Assembly: GCF_009707125.1 (NCBI RefSeq)
Contig: NZ_WLVL01000007.1
Location: 1-64,000, forward strand
Direction of reading: 5' to 3'
From: Arsenicicoccus cauae
GTDB lineage: Bacteria; Actinomycetota; Actinomycetes; Actinomycetales; Dermatophilaceae
Length of the DNA stretch: 64,000 nucleotides
Shown: piece by piece, positions 19,020 to 27,975 of the stretch
How positions within the stretch are numbered: the first letter of the stretch is position 1
Layout of the letters: each line of letters begins with the position of its first letter
Notes under the pieces: generated by a model
Databases searched by the model: none
Told to the model about the DNA's origin: nothing
What the model saw: only the letters and a program-made list of their open reading frames with translations
Translations under genes and position numbers: made by a program

Positions 19020-22000
19020 ATGGCCGAGGGACTGTCTGAAGGCATCTATGAGCACGTCATCACCGGCGACGTGCTGCAGGACATCGCCCAGGCAGCGGAT
19101 GCGGGAATGTTGGCGGACGTCGCGGGGATCGATGCCGCAGAGCTCCCGAACGTCCTGTCCCGTCACGTCCGGCAGCGGCTGCTTCCGGTCCTGGGCAGCC
19201 TGAAGCCCGAGGAGCAGGTCTCACTCGTCAGCGCGCTTCTCACCGCCGCCGATGATGCAGCCGGACAGGTCATAGACCCACCGCGCCAGCTGCGGGCCAT
19301 TACGCGACGCCAGGATTTGGGCGAACCCCGGCGCTGGGTCCGACCCAGCTCACCTCTCAGCGACGCCGACCTCCTCACCAACGCACCCGGTGAGCCGTCG
19401 CTCGGTGCAGAGATCCGCGCTGAGGTCGCCTCCGCGGACCGCATCGACCTGCTGTGCGCGTTCGTGAAGTGGCACGGCCTGCGGTTCCTCGACGAGGCGC
19501 TCACCGAGGCGCGCCAGCGCGGCGTCCCCCTGCGGGTCATCACCACGACCTACGTCGGCGCCACCGAGCGTCAGGCGTTGGATCGCCTCGTCCAGGAGTA
19601 CGGGGCCGAGGTGCGCATCCACTACGACACCCTCCGCACGCGGCTGCACGCCAACGCCTGGATGTTCCACCGCAACAGTGGCTTTCACACCGGGTATGTC
19701 GGATCGTCCAACCTCTCCCGCGCCGCTCTGCTCGACGGGGTCGAGTGGAACGTTCGTCTGTCGCAGGTGGCCACCCCGGCCCTGATGGAGAAATTTCGAG
19801 CCACCTTCGAGACCTATTGGAACGACCCGACCTTCGAGGTCTACGACCCGGAGCGCGACGCGGACCGTCTTGACGATGCCCTCGTAGAGGCCCGTGGCGG
19901 GTCGCGCGAGCGGGTGACGCTGACGCTGTCTGGGTTGGAGGTCCGGCCGTACGCCTATCAGCAGCGCATGCTGGAGGACCTGCAGGCCTCTCGCGAGGTC
20001 CACGACCGTCACCGCAATCTCGTCGTCGCGGCCACCGGCACCGGCAAGACGGTCCTGGCGGCGCTCGACTACCGGAGCCTTGTCCCCGCTGACGGGGTGC
20101 GCCCCCGCCTGCTCTTCGTCGCCCACCGGCAGGAGATCCTGGTCCAGTCCCTGCGGACCTACCGAGAAGTGTTGGGGGATGGCAACTTCGGTGAGCTGTA
20201 TGTCGCGGGCCAACGGCCCGAGCGCTGGGAGCACGTCTTCGCCTCTATCCAGTCGCTGACGAGCTACGGCATCGAGCGGATCGCCCCGGATCACTTCGAC
20301 ATCGTGGTCGTGGACGAGTTCCACCACGCGGAGGCCTCGTCATACGTCAGGGTCCTGACGCACCTGAAGCCACAGGAACTCCTGGGGCTCACCGCGACGC
20401 CAGAACGTGCCGACGGCTTCGACGTGCGGCGCCACTTCGATGATCGTGCGGCCACGGAGCTGCGGTTGTGGCACGCCCTGGAGGCCGAGCTACTCACGCC
20501 CTTCCACTACTTCGGGATCGCGGACAACACAGACCTCGCTGGGGTGAGCTGGAAACGTGGCCAGTACGACCTGGCCGAGCTGGAGAACGTCTACACCAGC
20601 AACGACGCCCGAGTGCTGCTGATCCTGAGGGAGCTTCGCGCCAAGGTGCTCGACCTCGCCGCGATGCGGGGCCTCGGCTTCTGTGTGTCGGTGCGGCACG
20701 CGGAGTACATGGCTGACGCGTTCTCCAGGGCGGGCATCGCAGCCGTCGCCGTTACGGGTCAGACGGCCACCGCGGCCCGGGAACGCGCCGTCACCGATCT
20801 GATTGCCCGACGCATCAACGTCATCTTCACCGTGGACCTCTTCAACGAGGGCGTGGACATCCCTGAGGTCGACACCGTGCTCTTCCTCCGGCCGACCGAA
20901 AGCGCCACGGTCTTCCTCCAGCAGCTGGGGCGCGGCCTGCGGCGGACGCGCGGCAAGGCGGTCCTGACCGTCCTGGACTTCGTGGGACACCAGCACCGGG
21001 AGTACCGCTTCGACGCGAAGTATCGCGCCCTCACGGGTGCGACCCGGAAGGGCTTGCTGAAGGCCGTGGAGGACGGGTTCCCCTTCCTGCCCTCGGGCTG
21101 TCAGATCGACCTCGACCGGGTGACCCAGGAGACGGTGATGGGCGGCATACGTGCTCAGCTCAATCGACTCCAGTGGCGGCACCTGGTCGCAGACCTGCGT
21201 GCCCATCCGACCGCAGACCTCGGCACCTTCCTGGACGAGAGCGGAGCGGACCTCGCGGCGGTGTATGGCGGTTCGAGGCACAACTGGACTGCGCTGCAGC
21301 GGGCATCGAATCAGCCCGTGGCAGGCGGGGGTCCCCGGGAGGAGGAGCTGCTCGCGCGGGCCAGGGCGTTCGCGCACGTCGATGACCCGGACCGCGCACA
21401 GGCGTACCGCGAGCTGCTCGCAGGGCCTGTGTCCTATGACAGGCTGAGCGAGCGTGGGGCGGTGTTCGCTCGGATGCTCTTCTTCTCGTTGTGGCCCAAC
21501 GGCGGTGGGTTTGCCAGCTACCAGGCCGGTTTTGACGCCCTCGCGCGCGAGGACGCGGTGCGAGAAGAGCTCGAGCAGGTCATCGTGTGGGCCTTCGACC
21601 ACGCTGCCCAGATGACGCATCGGCTCGGGGACGACCTCGCCTGGTGCCCTCTGCGCGTCCACGCCCGCTACTCGCGCGAAGAGCTTTTGGCGGCAACGGA
21701 TTACGCAACCTTGAGCCGCACGCCACGATCAGTCATGCAGGGCGTCGCGTATGCCGCTGAGCGCCGCATCGACAACCTGATGGTGACGCTTCACAAGGCG
21801 GAGAAGGACTACTCCCCGACGACGATGTACCAGGACTACGCGTTGAGCCCCACGCTGTTTCACTGGGAGTCGCAGTCGAACACGACCGTGGAGTCGCCCA
21901 CCGGGCGGCGCTACCTCGGTCACGAGGCGGCAGGCTCGCAACTCTTCCTCTACGCGCGAGAGAGGAAGGCCGGGGAGCTCGGAGCCGCTCCCTATGTCTT

Positions 22001-22115
22001 CCTGGGGCCGGCGCGCTACGTGAATCACGAGGGAGAGCGCCCGATCCGGATCACGATGCGCCTTGACCACCCGATGCCCACTGACACGTTCACCGCTGCC
22101 AGCGCGGCCGGATAG
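19020..22115 (+). CDS. PLD-like nuclease/superfamily 2 helicase with DUF3427
   Basis: Large 1031-residue protein. An N-terminal phospholipase D-like domain (about 130-260) holds LHANAWMFHR...GSSNLS. A superfamily 2 helicase core has ATGTGKT (338-344), DEFHH (432-436), TATPER and the motif VI QQLGRGLRR. A C-terminal DUF3427-type region follows to the end. Such proteins are often found with defence or DNA-repair genes. In the PLD HxK motif the Lys is Asn (H210-A-N212), so the nuclease may be impaired. Base composition and the (C/G)TATGNC word match the core genome, unlike the IS patch that follows. Start ATG 19020 lies close to the nested palindrome. Confidence 0.88.
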   Translation: MAEGLSEGIYEHVITGDVLQDIAQAADAGMLADVAGIDAAELPNVLSRHVRQRLLPVLGSLKPEEQVSLVSALLTAADDAAGQVIDPPRQLRAITRRQDLGEPRRWVRPSSPLSDADLLTNAPGEPSLGAEIRAEVASADRIDLLCAFVKWHGLRFLDEALTEARQRGVPLRVITTTYVGATERQALDRLVQEYGAEVRIHYDTLRTRLHANAWMFHRNSGFHTGYVGSSNLSRAALLDGVEWNVRLSQVATPALMEKFRATFETYWNDPTFEVYDPERDADRLDDALVEARGGSRERVTLTLSGLEVRPYAYQQRMLEDLQASREVHDRHRNLVVAATGTGKTVLAALDYRSLVPADGVRPRLLFVAHRQEILVQSLRTYREVLGDGNFGELYVAGQRPERWEHVFASIQSLTSYGIERIAPDHFDIVVVDEFHHAEASSYVRVLTHLKPQELLGLTATPERADGFDVRRHFDDRAATELRLWHALEAELLTPFHYFGIADNTDLAGVSWKRGQYDLAELENVYTSNDARVLLILRELRAKVLDLAAMRGLGFCVSVRHAEYMADAFSRAGIAAVAVTGQTATAARERAVTDLIARRINVIFTVDLFNEGVDIPEVDTVLFLRPTESATVFLQQLGRGLRRTRGKAVLTVLDFVGHQHREYRFDAKYRALTGATRKGLLKAVEDGFPFLPSGCQIDLDRVTQETVMGGIRAQLNRLQWRHLVADLRAHPTADLGTFLDESGADLAAVYGGSRHNWTALQRASNQPVAGGGPREEELLARARAFAHVDDPDRAQAYRELLAGPVSYDRLSERGAVFARMLFFSLWPNGGGFASYQAGFDALAREDAVREELEQVIVWAFDHAAQMTHRLGDDLAWCPLRVHARYSREELLAATDYATLSRTPRSVMQGVAYAAERRIDNLMVTLHKAEKDYSPTTMYQDYALSPTLFHWESQSNTTVESPTGRRYLGHEAAGSQLFLYARERKAGELGAAPYVFLGPARYVNHEGERPIRITMRLDHPMPTDTFTAASAAG

Positions 22116-22116
22116 G

Positions 22117-22240
22117 TCCTTGCTCGCTCGTCACTGAGCCACACCAGCCGCACCGCCCGACCGAACGACGGCACGTCCACCAACGTCCCGTCGTCACGGT
22201 CGTGAGCGACCACCCCGCACACCGGGCATCCCCCGCCCGG
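22117..22240 (-). pseudogene. Possible ISL3 transposase zinc-finger fragment, inverted
   Basis: The minus strand reads GGGCPVCGVVAHDRDDG then LVDVPSFGRAVRLVW. This resembles the N-terminal zinc-binding part of ISL3 transposases (CPxCGVVA...RLVDxPxFGRPVRLVW). The adjacent plus strand carries the rest of an ISL3 transposase, so this piece is in inverted orientation, from a rearrangement or another copy. The match is short and from memory. Confidence 0.4.
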
Positions 22241-23088
22241 GCCGTGACCTGGGCAGTGGCTCAGCTGCGGCGCGAGCACGCGAGCATCGCTGGGCTGGCG
22301 CGTCAGCTGGGCGCGAACTGGATCACGATGTGGCGGGCGATCCAGGCCAAACTGGCCGCACTGGACCGCGATCCGGCCCGCTTCGTGGGGTCACGAGGCT
22401 GGGTGACGATGAGCATGTGCGGCATCACGTCGACCAGCGCATAAGCGGCCTTAAGATGCTCACCGGGATGGTCGACCTGACCCGCGACCAGCACGGCACC
22501 GTCCGAGCGCGCCTGCTCGATCTGGCCCCAGGCCGGTCGGGCAGCGTGTTCGGGGACTGGCACGACCAGCGCGGCCAGGCCTTCCGTGCCGGGGTGCAGG
22601 TCGCCACGGCGGACCCTTCCACGGGTACGAGGACGCCATCGCCGAGCACCTCGCCGACGCGACCGCCGTGGTCGACGCGTTTCACGTCGTCAAGCTCGCC
22701 ACGAGCTGCGTCTACGACGTGCGTCGCCGCGTCCAGCAGGACACCTTGGGCCTCCGAGGCAGGAAGGCGACCCCTGTGCGGGTACCCACCATCCTGCGCA
22801 CCGGGGTCGAGAACCTCATCGACAAGAAGCGCGACCGCCTGACCAGGGCATTCACTGAGCACGAGGCGCACGTCGAGGTGCAGGTGGTCTGGCAGGTCGC
22901 CCAGGATGTGCGAACCCTGTTCCGCGCCGACACACCCGTGAGGGGACGCGCCGCGGCCCAGAGGCTGCTGCAGATCCTGCCGGACTGGCCGATCCCCGAG
23001 ATCCGACGCCTCGGCCGGACCCTGAAGCAGTGGACCGAACTCCTCCTCGCGTACTTCGACACCGACGGCGCCTCCAACGGTGGCACCG
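22241..23088 (+). pseudogene. ISL3-family transposase, frameshifted and truncated
   Basis: Plus-strand frames join into an ISL3 transposase body. Segments are QLRREHASIAGLARQLGANW, then after a frameshift near 22387 GVTRLGDDEHVRHHVD and GMVDLTRD, then after another near 22614 VVDAFHVVKLATS and RRRVQQDTLGLRGRK to LLAYFDTDGASNGGT. The protein stops where the family continues into the third acidic residue, because IS1634-like sequence begins there. Both ends are lost, so the element is dead. Confidence 0.8.
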
Positions 23089-24600
23089 GACGGTCGGGAC
23101 AAGGTCCTCGCTCGGGTCGGCGCACACCGAGGCAGAGCTGACGACGCTGTTGGAAACGGCTCGAACGAGGATCTACCCCGGGCAGGGCGAACTGGACCTG
23201 AGCGCCGGGTCGGTGCCGGCCGGCCAGTCGGTGATCACCTCCAAGTCCAGCGCGCTGCTGTGGCACGTACTGACGGCGGCCTAGGCGCGGCTGGGCTTCG
23301 ACGCCCTGCGCGACGATGCGTTCAAGCAGCTGGTCCTGGCCCGGCTCGTGGAGCCGACGAGCAAGGCCGACTCGATCCGCGTCCTGGACGGTCTGGGCTT
23401 CCCGCACGCCTCGCTGCGCACGATGTTCCGTTCCCTGGCCCGCTGCCAGGAGCGTGGCTACCGCGACCAGGTCGCGACGGCCTGCTTCTCCCACGCCGCC
23501 GCGCACGGAGACCTGTCCCTGGTGCTGTACGACGTCACCACCCTCTACTTCGAGGCCGAGAACGAGGACGAGCTGCGCAAGGTGGGCTACTCCAAGGAAC
23601 GACGCGTCGATCCCCAGGTTGTCGTCGGACTGCTCGTGGACCGTGCCGGCGACGGCGGTGTGGATGATCGCGCCGGGCCAGCGAGGCAGAGACCGCCACG
23701 ATCCTGCCGATCGTGACCGCGTTCCAGGAGCGACACTCCCTGGCGGACATGGTCATCGTCGCCGGCGCCGGCATGCTGTCCGCCGGCAACCTCAGGGAGC
23801 TCGACGAGACCAACCTGCGCTTCATCGTCGGCTCCCGGGCCACCAAGGCACCGAACGACCTGGCCTCCCACTTCCGCTGGCACGGTGATGCGTTCACCGA
23901 CGGCCAGGTCATCGACACCATCACCCCACGGGTGGCGACCGACCGAGCCCGGGGCAGCCAAAACGCCAGGAAGCGGGCCGAACTGGTGTGGGACCCGGCC
24001 GCCCACGAGCGGTCCTGGCGGGCGGTGTGGGCCTACTCGGCCAAGTGCGCCGCCCGCGACCACAAGACCCTCACCCTGCAGGAGAACAAGGCCAAGGTCG
24101 TCGTCGCCGGCGAGAGAGCCGCCCGCACACCCCGGTTCTTCAAGCACACCAACGGCACCAAAGCCCTGGACGGGGCGGCCCTAACCCGCGCCCGGCGACT
24201 GGGCGCACTGAAGGGTTACGTCACTAACCTGCCCGCCACACCATCATGCCCGCGGCCGAAGTCATCGCCTCCTACCACTCGCCGTGGCAGGTCGAGGCCT
24301 CCTTCCGGATGACCAAGAGCGACCTACGCGCCCGCCCCGTGTTCCACCACGAGCGCGACGCGATCGAGGTTCACCTGTCCGTCGTCATGACCGCCCTGGC
24401 CATCGCCCGGTACCTCCAGGACGCCACCGGGCTGAGCGTCAACAAGATCGTCCAAGCCCTACGCCCCATCCAGCAGATGACCGTCAACATCGCCGGCCAC
24501 GAGCACACCGCCGCTGACCCGCGTAACGACAGCGCTCGCGACATCCTCGCCGCGAGCGGCACCGACTGGCCGACACACAAAACGGCACGACTCGGGTCAA
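23089..24600 (+). pseudogene. IS1634-type (IS4 superfamily) transposase, multiply broken
   Basis: Frames in series encode an IS1634-type DDE transposase. AHTEAELTTLLETAR is followed by an in-frame TAG at 23282-23284; ARLGFDALRDDAF resumes in the same frame. YDVTTLYFEAENEDELRKVG (first Asp) follows, with a frameshift near 23660, then VIVAGAGMLSAGNL, a frameshift near 24235, and SPWQVEASFRMTKSDLRARP with the Glu. Family members have VADAGM at the second Asp; here it is Gly, so the catalytic triad is broken too. The right end lies before about 24650 and abuts the NACHT 3' end. I saw no intact terminal repeats. Confidence 0.85.
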
Positions 24601-24655
24601 ACGGGGCGGAGCCGGCGACGGCGGCGCCGCCCCCCGATAAAATATCCGGGTTAGC

Positions 24656-25797
24656 CTACCAGAACCGGCTGCTCGGTGGGTTCCTGAGGATCGTAAACAC
24701 AGCTTCGCGCTTCCCGCTATTTCCGCCGATCAGTTCCTGGCCACGCCGCGAAGAGCGGGCCAGCCAGCCCGCGGAGACCAGAGAATCGATTGTCGGTTGC
24801 ACTAGCGGACGGTCGCCGAGAGGTAAGCCGCGGGTTAGTGCACCAATCTTTCGAGCGGCACCCCGCTGGACGTAAACCTTCTTCAGGATGCTTATAGCGA
24901 CGGCCACCTCCTTGGGCAAGCCCGAGTCAAGGATCGCTGAGGTGGTCGCAGTGCTGAGTTCAAAGGACCCCACCTCGCAGTCTTTGAGGACAGGACGCGC
25001 GGCTTCGGCGGAGATTCCGTGGACGTTAGTTATTAGACAACGGTTAAAGCTCGGGATTCTATCGCCAGGTTCGAAATCGGAGAGGTCCAGATGCTCCATC
25101 ACGCAGTCTTCATAAGAACAGTTGGCCAAATAGCCTCCGGCCGATATGTCAATACGGGGTGAGATTACTTCTTGAATTGAAAAGGCCAACGTATTATCAT
25201 TTCGCGTACCCATCTCATCAGCTGTTCTCAAGACTTCCAAGAGAACCGCATCGTGAATGAGGCGGTCTCCCCGGTGCTTGATTGCCTGCTTGACTTGGTC
25301 GGCGTCGAATGACATTTTCTCAAGGCCTGCTGCGGCCACTGCGGCAGCTAGACCGTCGCCAGCCACCTGCCAGGATGCCATCATGCCGAATTCTGTACTG
25401 TGGTAGGGGCTTTGAATATATTCAGTCAGCGCGTCTCCAAAGGCGGCTTCGGCCAATTCTTCATCTATGAACTTCCTAGATTCAACCTTGGAGTCGGAAA
25501 AGTCACCGACTCCCCCCAGGCCTGGGAGGCGCATGACGACCTGAATGCCGTCCTCGTCCGGTTGATATCCACAGACGTCGCTGAATGCCCTGCGAATATC
25601 TTCCAGAGAGACGGGACCTGTGATGTCCTCAGCGCGGCGGCACATCACGGATACGCGTGAGAGTAGACGTCGGATGTTTTCAGCCGTAACCGTAGGAACG
25701 CGCTCAGCTTCGCGTTCACCCACCATTTCAAGTAGATGATGCCACAGCTCTCCACGGCTGTAGCTCTCCCCCCCCCCCCCCCCCCCCCCCCCCCCCG
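24656..25797 (-). CDS. C-terminal half of phase-variable NACHT protein (out of frame at present tract length)
   Basis: Open frame from the G tract to TAG at 24656, about 375 residues past the tract. It begins ESYSRGELWHHLLEMVGERE and reads on without a stop, so it is maintained coding sequence rather than debris. It includes a mostly helical stretch. A pentapeptide-like segment around YLANCSYEDCVMEHLDLSDF comes next, and the C-terminal ~90 residues look like a winged helix (PTIDSLVSAGWLARSSRRGQ). No ribosome site or credible start lies after the tract, so it is expected to be made only fused to the upstream half. GC content is lower than in flanking core genes. The region could be the ligand-sensing part of a STAND protein; that is inference. 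Confidence 0.75.
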
Positions 25798-26966
25798 CGC
25801 TCCACAGGCGAGAGGTATTCGAGGACAAACTTCAAAAGCAAGGGCCTTCGAGGAATCCACTCATCCACTCCCCGAGCAAGTTCCGATCCCGCAAATCTGC
25901 GAAGGCCTTCCTCGTCGAAGTCAAGAATGGAGTATATCTGTGCATCCGTCAGGCAGAGGGCGCTCCTCAGTTCATCGTGTCCCGAAAAGTACTGCGCTCG
26001 CCCTGCTATAACGATACCGGATTCTCCTGGCGTTTCGCGTATGAGTTCGCTAATGCAGCCTAGTGCTCCCTTTCGCACCCCGCGCAGATCTCGAGCCCCG
26101 CCTGACCATCGCAAGGGTATCAGTTCGTCGAAGCCGTCTAGTATAAGGTTGACGGCGCCAGCTCTCCAAGCTGATATAAGCTGTTCGCTGGATGAGAATC
26201 CTATCGACTCTGCGTGGCGTCGGAATACCTCGGTAGGGGATCGCAGACCGTACATATCACGCAGGTTGATATGGACGGGGAGGCGGTGCTCATCCGGTTT
26301 GCGGAGGTATGATTTCCGAAGTTTTTGGTAGGTTTGTCGCAAAGCCTCGCTTTTTCCGGCACCGTAATCTCCGAGTACGACGATTCGCCCCCCCGCGTCG
26401 CAACGACTCGCAAGGTCTATAGTGGTGATCTCGGGCTGCCCAGAATCGGCAGGTAGGAGTCCTTGCTGGATGTACATCTCCGTTGGAGGGAGAGACTGCT
26501 GGGGACGCGGCGATGGGGCGAATCCACTGCTACCGAAGGGAGCTGCGTCCCGCAGGCGCAGGTAAAGCTGTGAATCTATGAGTCGCTTTTGAAGTGTCAA
26601 GAAGCTGATGGCGTGCATCTGCACTGAGCGCGCTTTAGCGATTGCCGCGATTTGTGTCCGTTGATCTGCAGTGGGCTCATCTTGGGTAACGAAATAGGCT
26701 ACACGAGATTTAAATTGATTTGCGCTCTCCCTGCCCATGTCGGTGAGAATATCCGCAAGTTTCTCGCCGTCCTGCCGAGCTTTTTCCTTTGTTCGATGCT
26801 GAGTGAACTCGTAAGCGGCAATGGACTCGCTGTTTACAAACACGGAGTCGTGCTCGCGGCCTCGGTGCATGACGGCACCCTGCAGGCCTTGGGGATCATG
26901 AATGGATCGCGCTAAGTGCCGTGCACGATCCTCAAAGTCTTTGCCGTTCGTCGGAATGATCTTCAT
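25728..26966 (-). CDS. NACHT NTPase with N-terminal nuclease-like domain (first half, ends after poly-G)
   Basis: As sequenced, 412 residues. Residues 1-145 (FED at 11-13, EHD at 38-40, YEF at 52-54) look like a PD-(D/E)XK restriction-type domain; this is a tentative fold call. The NACHT core has Walker A GDYGAGKS (199-206), Walker B LILDGFDE (274-281) and a sensor-like IVIAGRAQYF. From residue 391 the 29 G encode ten Gly, then the frame runs 12 codons to TGA at 25728. One G fewer would join it to the 24656 frame and give about 769 residues. ATG 26964-26966 has GAGGG close upstream. Relatives act in antiphage defence; this one is probably switched off here. Confidence 0.85.
   Translation of the reverse strand: MKIIPTNGKDFEDRARHLARSIHDPQGLQGAVMHRGREHDSVFVNSESIAAYEFTQHRTKEKARQDGEKLADILTDMGRESANQFKSRVAYFVTQDEPTADQRTQIAAIAKARSVQMHAISFLTLQKRLIDSQLYLRLRDAAPFGSSGFAPSPRPQQSLPPTEMYIQQGLLPADSGQPEITTIDLASRCDAGGRIVVLGDYGAGKSEALRQTYQKLRKSYLRKPDEHRLPVHINLRDMYGLRSPTEVFRRHAESIGFSSSEQLISAWRAGAVNLILDGFDELIPLRWSGGARDLRGVRKGALGCISELIRETPGESGIVIAGRAQYFSGHDELRSALCLTDAQIYSILDFDEEGLRRFAGSELARGVDEWIPRRPLLLKFVLEYLSPVERGGGGGGGGGGELQPWRAVASST
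25768..25796. repeat. 29-base poly-C (poly-G on coding strand) tract inside the NACHT gene
   Basis: An uninterrupted run of 29 C on the plus strand, by far the longest homopolymer in the window. On the coding strand it follows GAGCGC and precedes AGAGCTAC. Frame arithmetic: 29 leads to TGA at 25728, 30 to a stop at 25645, and 28 (or 25, 31) to the full-length frame ending at 24656. Tracts like this change length by slipped-strand replication. The exact length may also be affected by sequencing or assembly error. Confidence 0.95.
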
Positions 26967-27316
26967 CGACCCTCGCTCTCTCGACGCGGCGCAGCGCGTC
27001 TGCTCAAGGTACCTGAAATCCAGCGCGCGCACAGGCATAGTCCCCCGTATGCCATGCCAGCCCAAGAGGAGCCTCCTGTGCGGCGATTGGGGGCGTGACT
27101 GTCCGCGGCATCGGTGCCTGTGAGTACGGCGTCATCATCAATCTGCGAATCGGGGCGTGGTGCGTCGCGACCCTCTCTCGTGGTTGCCCTCGGGGGAACC
27201 TTGATCCCACCCTTGTCGCCGCTCCGCTTTGATCTCCGTTGTTCGTAGTGCCATGCGCTGGGTGCAGACGCACCGGCGTGACTGGGGGCGGCGTCTGGTG
27301 GCGGCGGGATGGAGGC
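26967..27316. promoter_or_regulatory. Divergent intergenic region between NACHT gene and pRiA4b pseudogene
   Basis: About 350 bp with no supported gene. A minus-strand TTGGGC (near 27065) and GACTAT (near 27038) with 17-nt spacing form a weak candidate promoter for the NACHT gene. The two GGCATAG/GTATGCC words at 27037-27053 mark the return of core-genome sequence, so the right border of the acquired patch is probably near 27.0 kb. Confidence 0.35.
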
Positions 27317-27861
27317 ATGGCTGCACGCTGCAAGGTCCTCAGGGTCACGCTCGTCAGCGGTCGCGGGGAGGAGCTCGACCCCGCTCCCGGACGCGTCCTC
27401 GCGATCCCGCCGCGCACCACCTACGCCGCGCTCGCGGAGGGCATCGACCGGGCGTTCGGGCGCTACGACCTGGGGCACCTCGTCCAGTTCGAGTTCGGCG
27501 ACCGGCTGGTCGTCACGGACGAGGAGACGATCGAGTAGCTGGACGACGGCAGCGGCACGCCTCGCTACTAGCCCCTCGAGCGGCCGCTGACCGAGCTCAC
27601 GGGGGGCGTCACGTTCACCTACACCTTCGACCTCGGCGACAAATGGCTGCACCACTGCGAGGTGCTGCCGACGAAGGACCCGCACCCGGTGCCTGGCGGC
27701 CCGGTGCGGCAGGTCATGCCGTTCGACGGGTGGGGGGACCTGCCCGACCAGTACGGCCGAGACCTCGACCCCGACGACGAGCCGGACATCGAGCCGGGCT
27801 CGGCGCTGGACCAGGTGCTGCTCCGGATCGAGGAGAAGCACCCGCCCCGCAACCCTCGCTG
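27317..27861 (+). pseudogene. pRiA4b ORF-3-like protein gene with two in-frame TAG codons
   Basis: ATG 27317 with GGAGG upstream opens a frame starting MAARCKVLRVTLVSGRG, clearly related to the start of the intact gene at 40075. Amber codons stand at 27536-27538 and 27569-27571. The same frame continues as FTYTFDLGDKWLHHCEVL and WGDLPDQYGRDLDPDDEPD, keeping the family (PF07929) landmarks, to TGA at 27859-27861. There is no frameshift. As annotated, only a 73-residue peptide would be made. Decay by two nonsense mutations is the simplest reading. Confidence 0.75.
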
Positions 27862-27901
27862 AACCGCTCGCCGGGCCAGGCGAAGACATGGTGGCCTGCA
27901 C

Positions 27902-27975
27902 CGCGGAAACCTGCGCACCGTCATGCGTGCTCAGGTTTCCGCGATCGGGCGTGCTCAGCCTTCCACAGTGGCGTG
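27902..27975. repeat. Palindromic repeat, family A, copy 1
   Basis: CGCGGAAACCTG (27902-27913) and CAGGTTTCCGCG (27932-27943) form a hairpin, followed by GATCGGGCGTGCTCAG and a half-copy (CCTTCCACAGTGGCG). Similar units lie at 35690-35762 and 41267-41314. The right part overlaps the last codons of mtnK and supplies its stop. Confidence 0.75.

Noticed and set aside
22668-23141. Intact new ORF from the ISL3 region
   Set aside because: It is only the last in-frame segment of a frameshifted transposase.
25768-25796. Poly-C tract as a pure sequencing artefact
   Set aside because: Length may be inexact, but the coding frames on both sides meet exactly here and nowhere else, which argues for a real tract.
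27317-27861. Amber codon reassignment
   Set aside because: TAG ends normal genes in this window, such as fhaB and the helicase.
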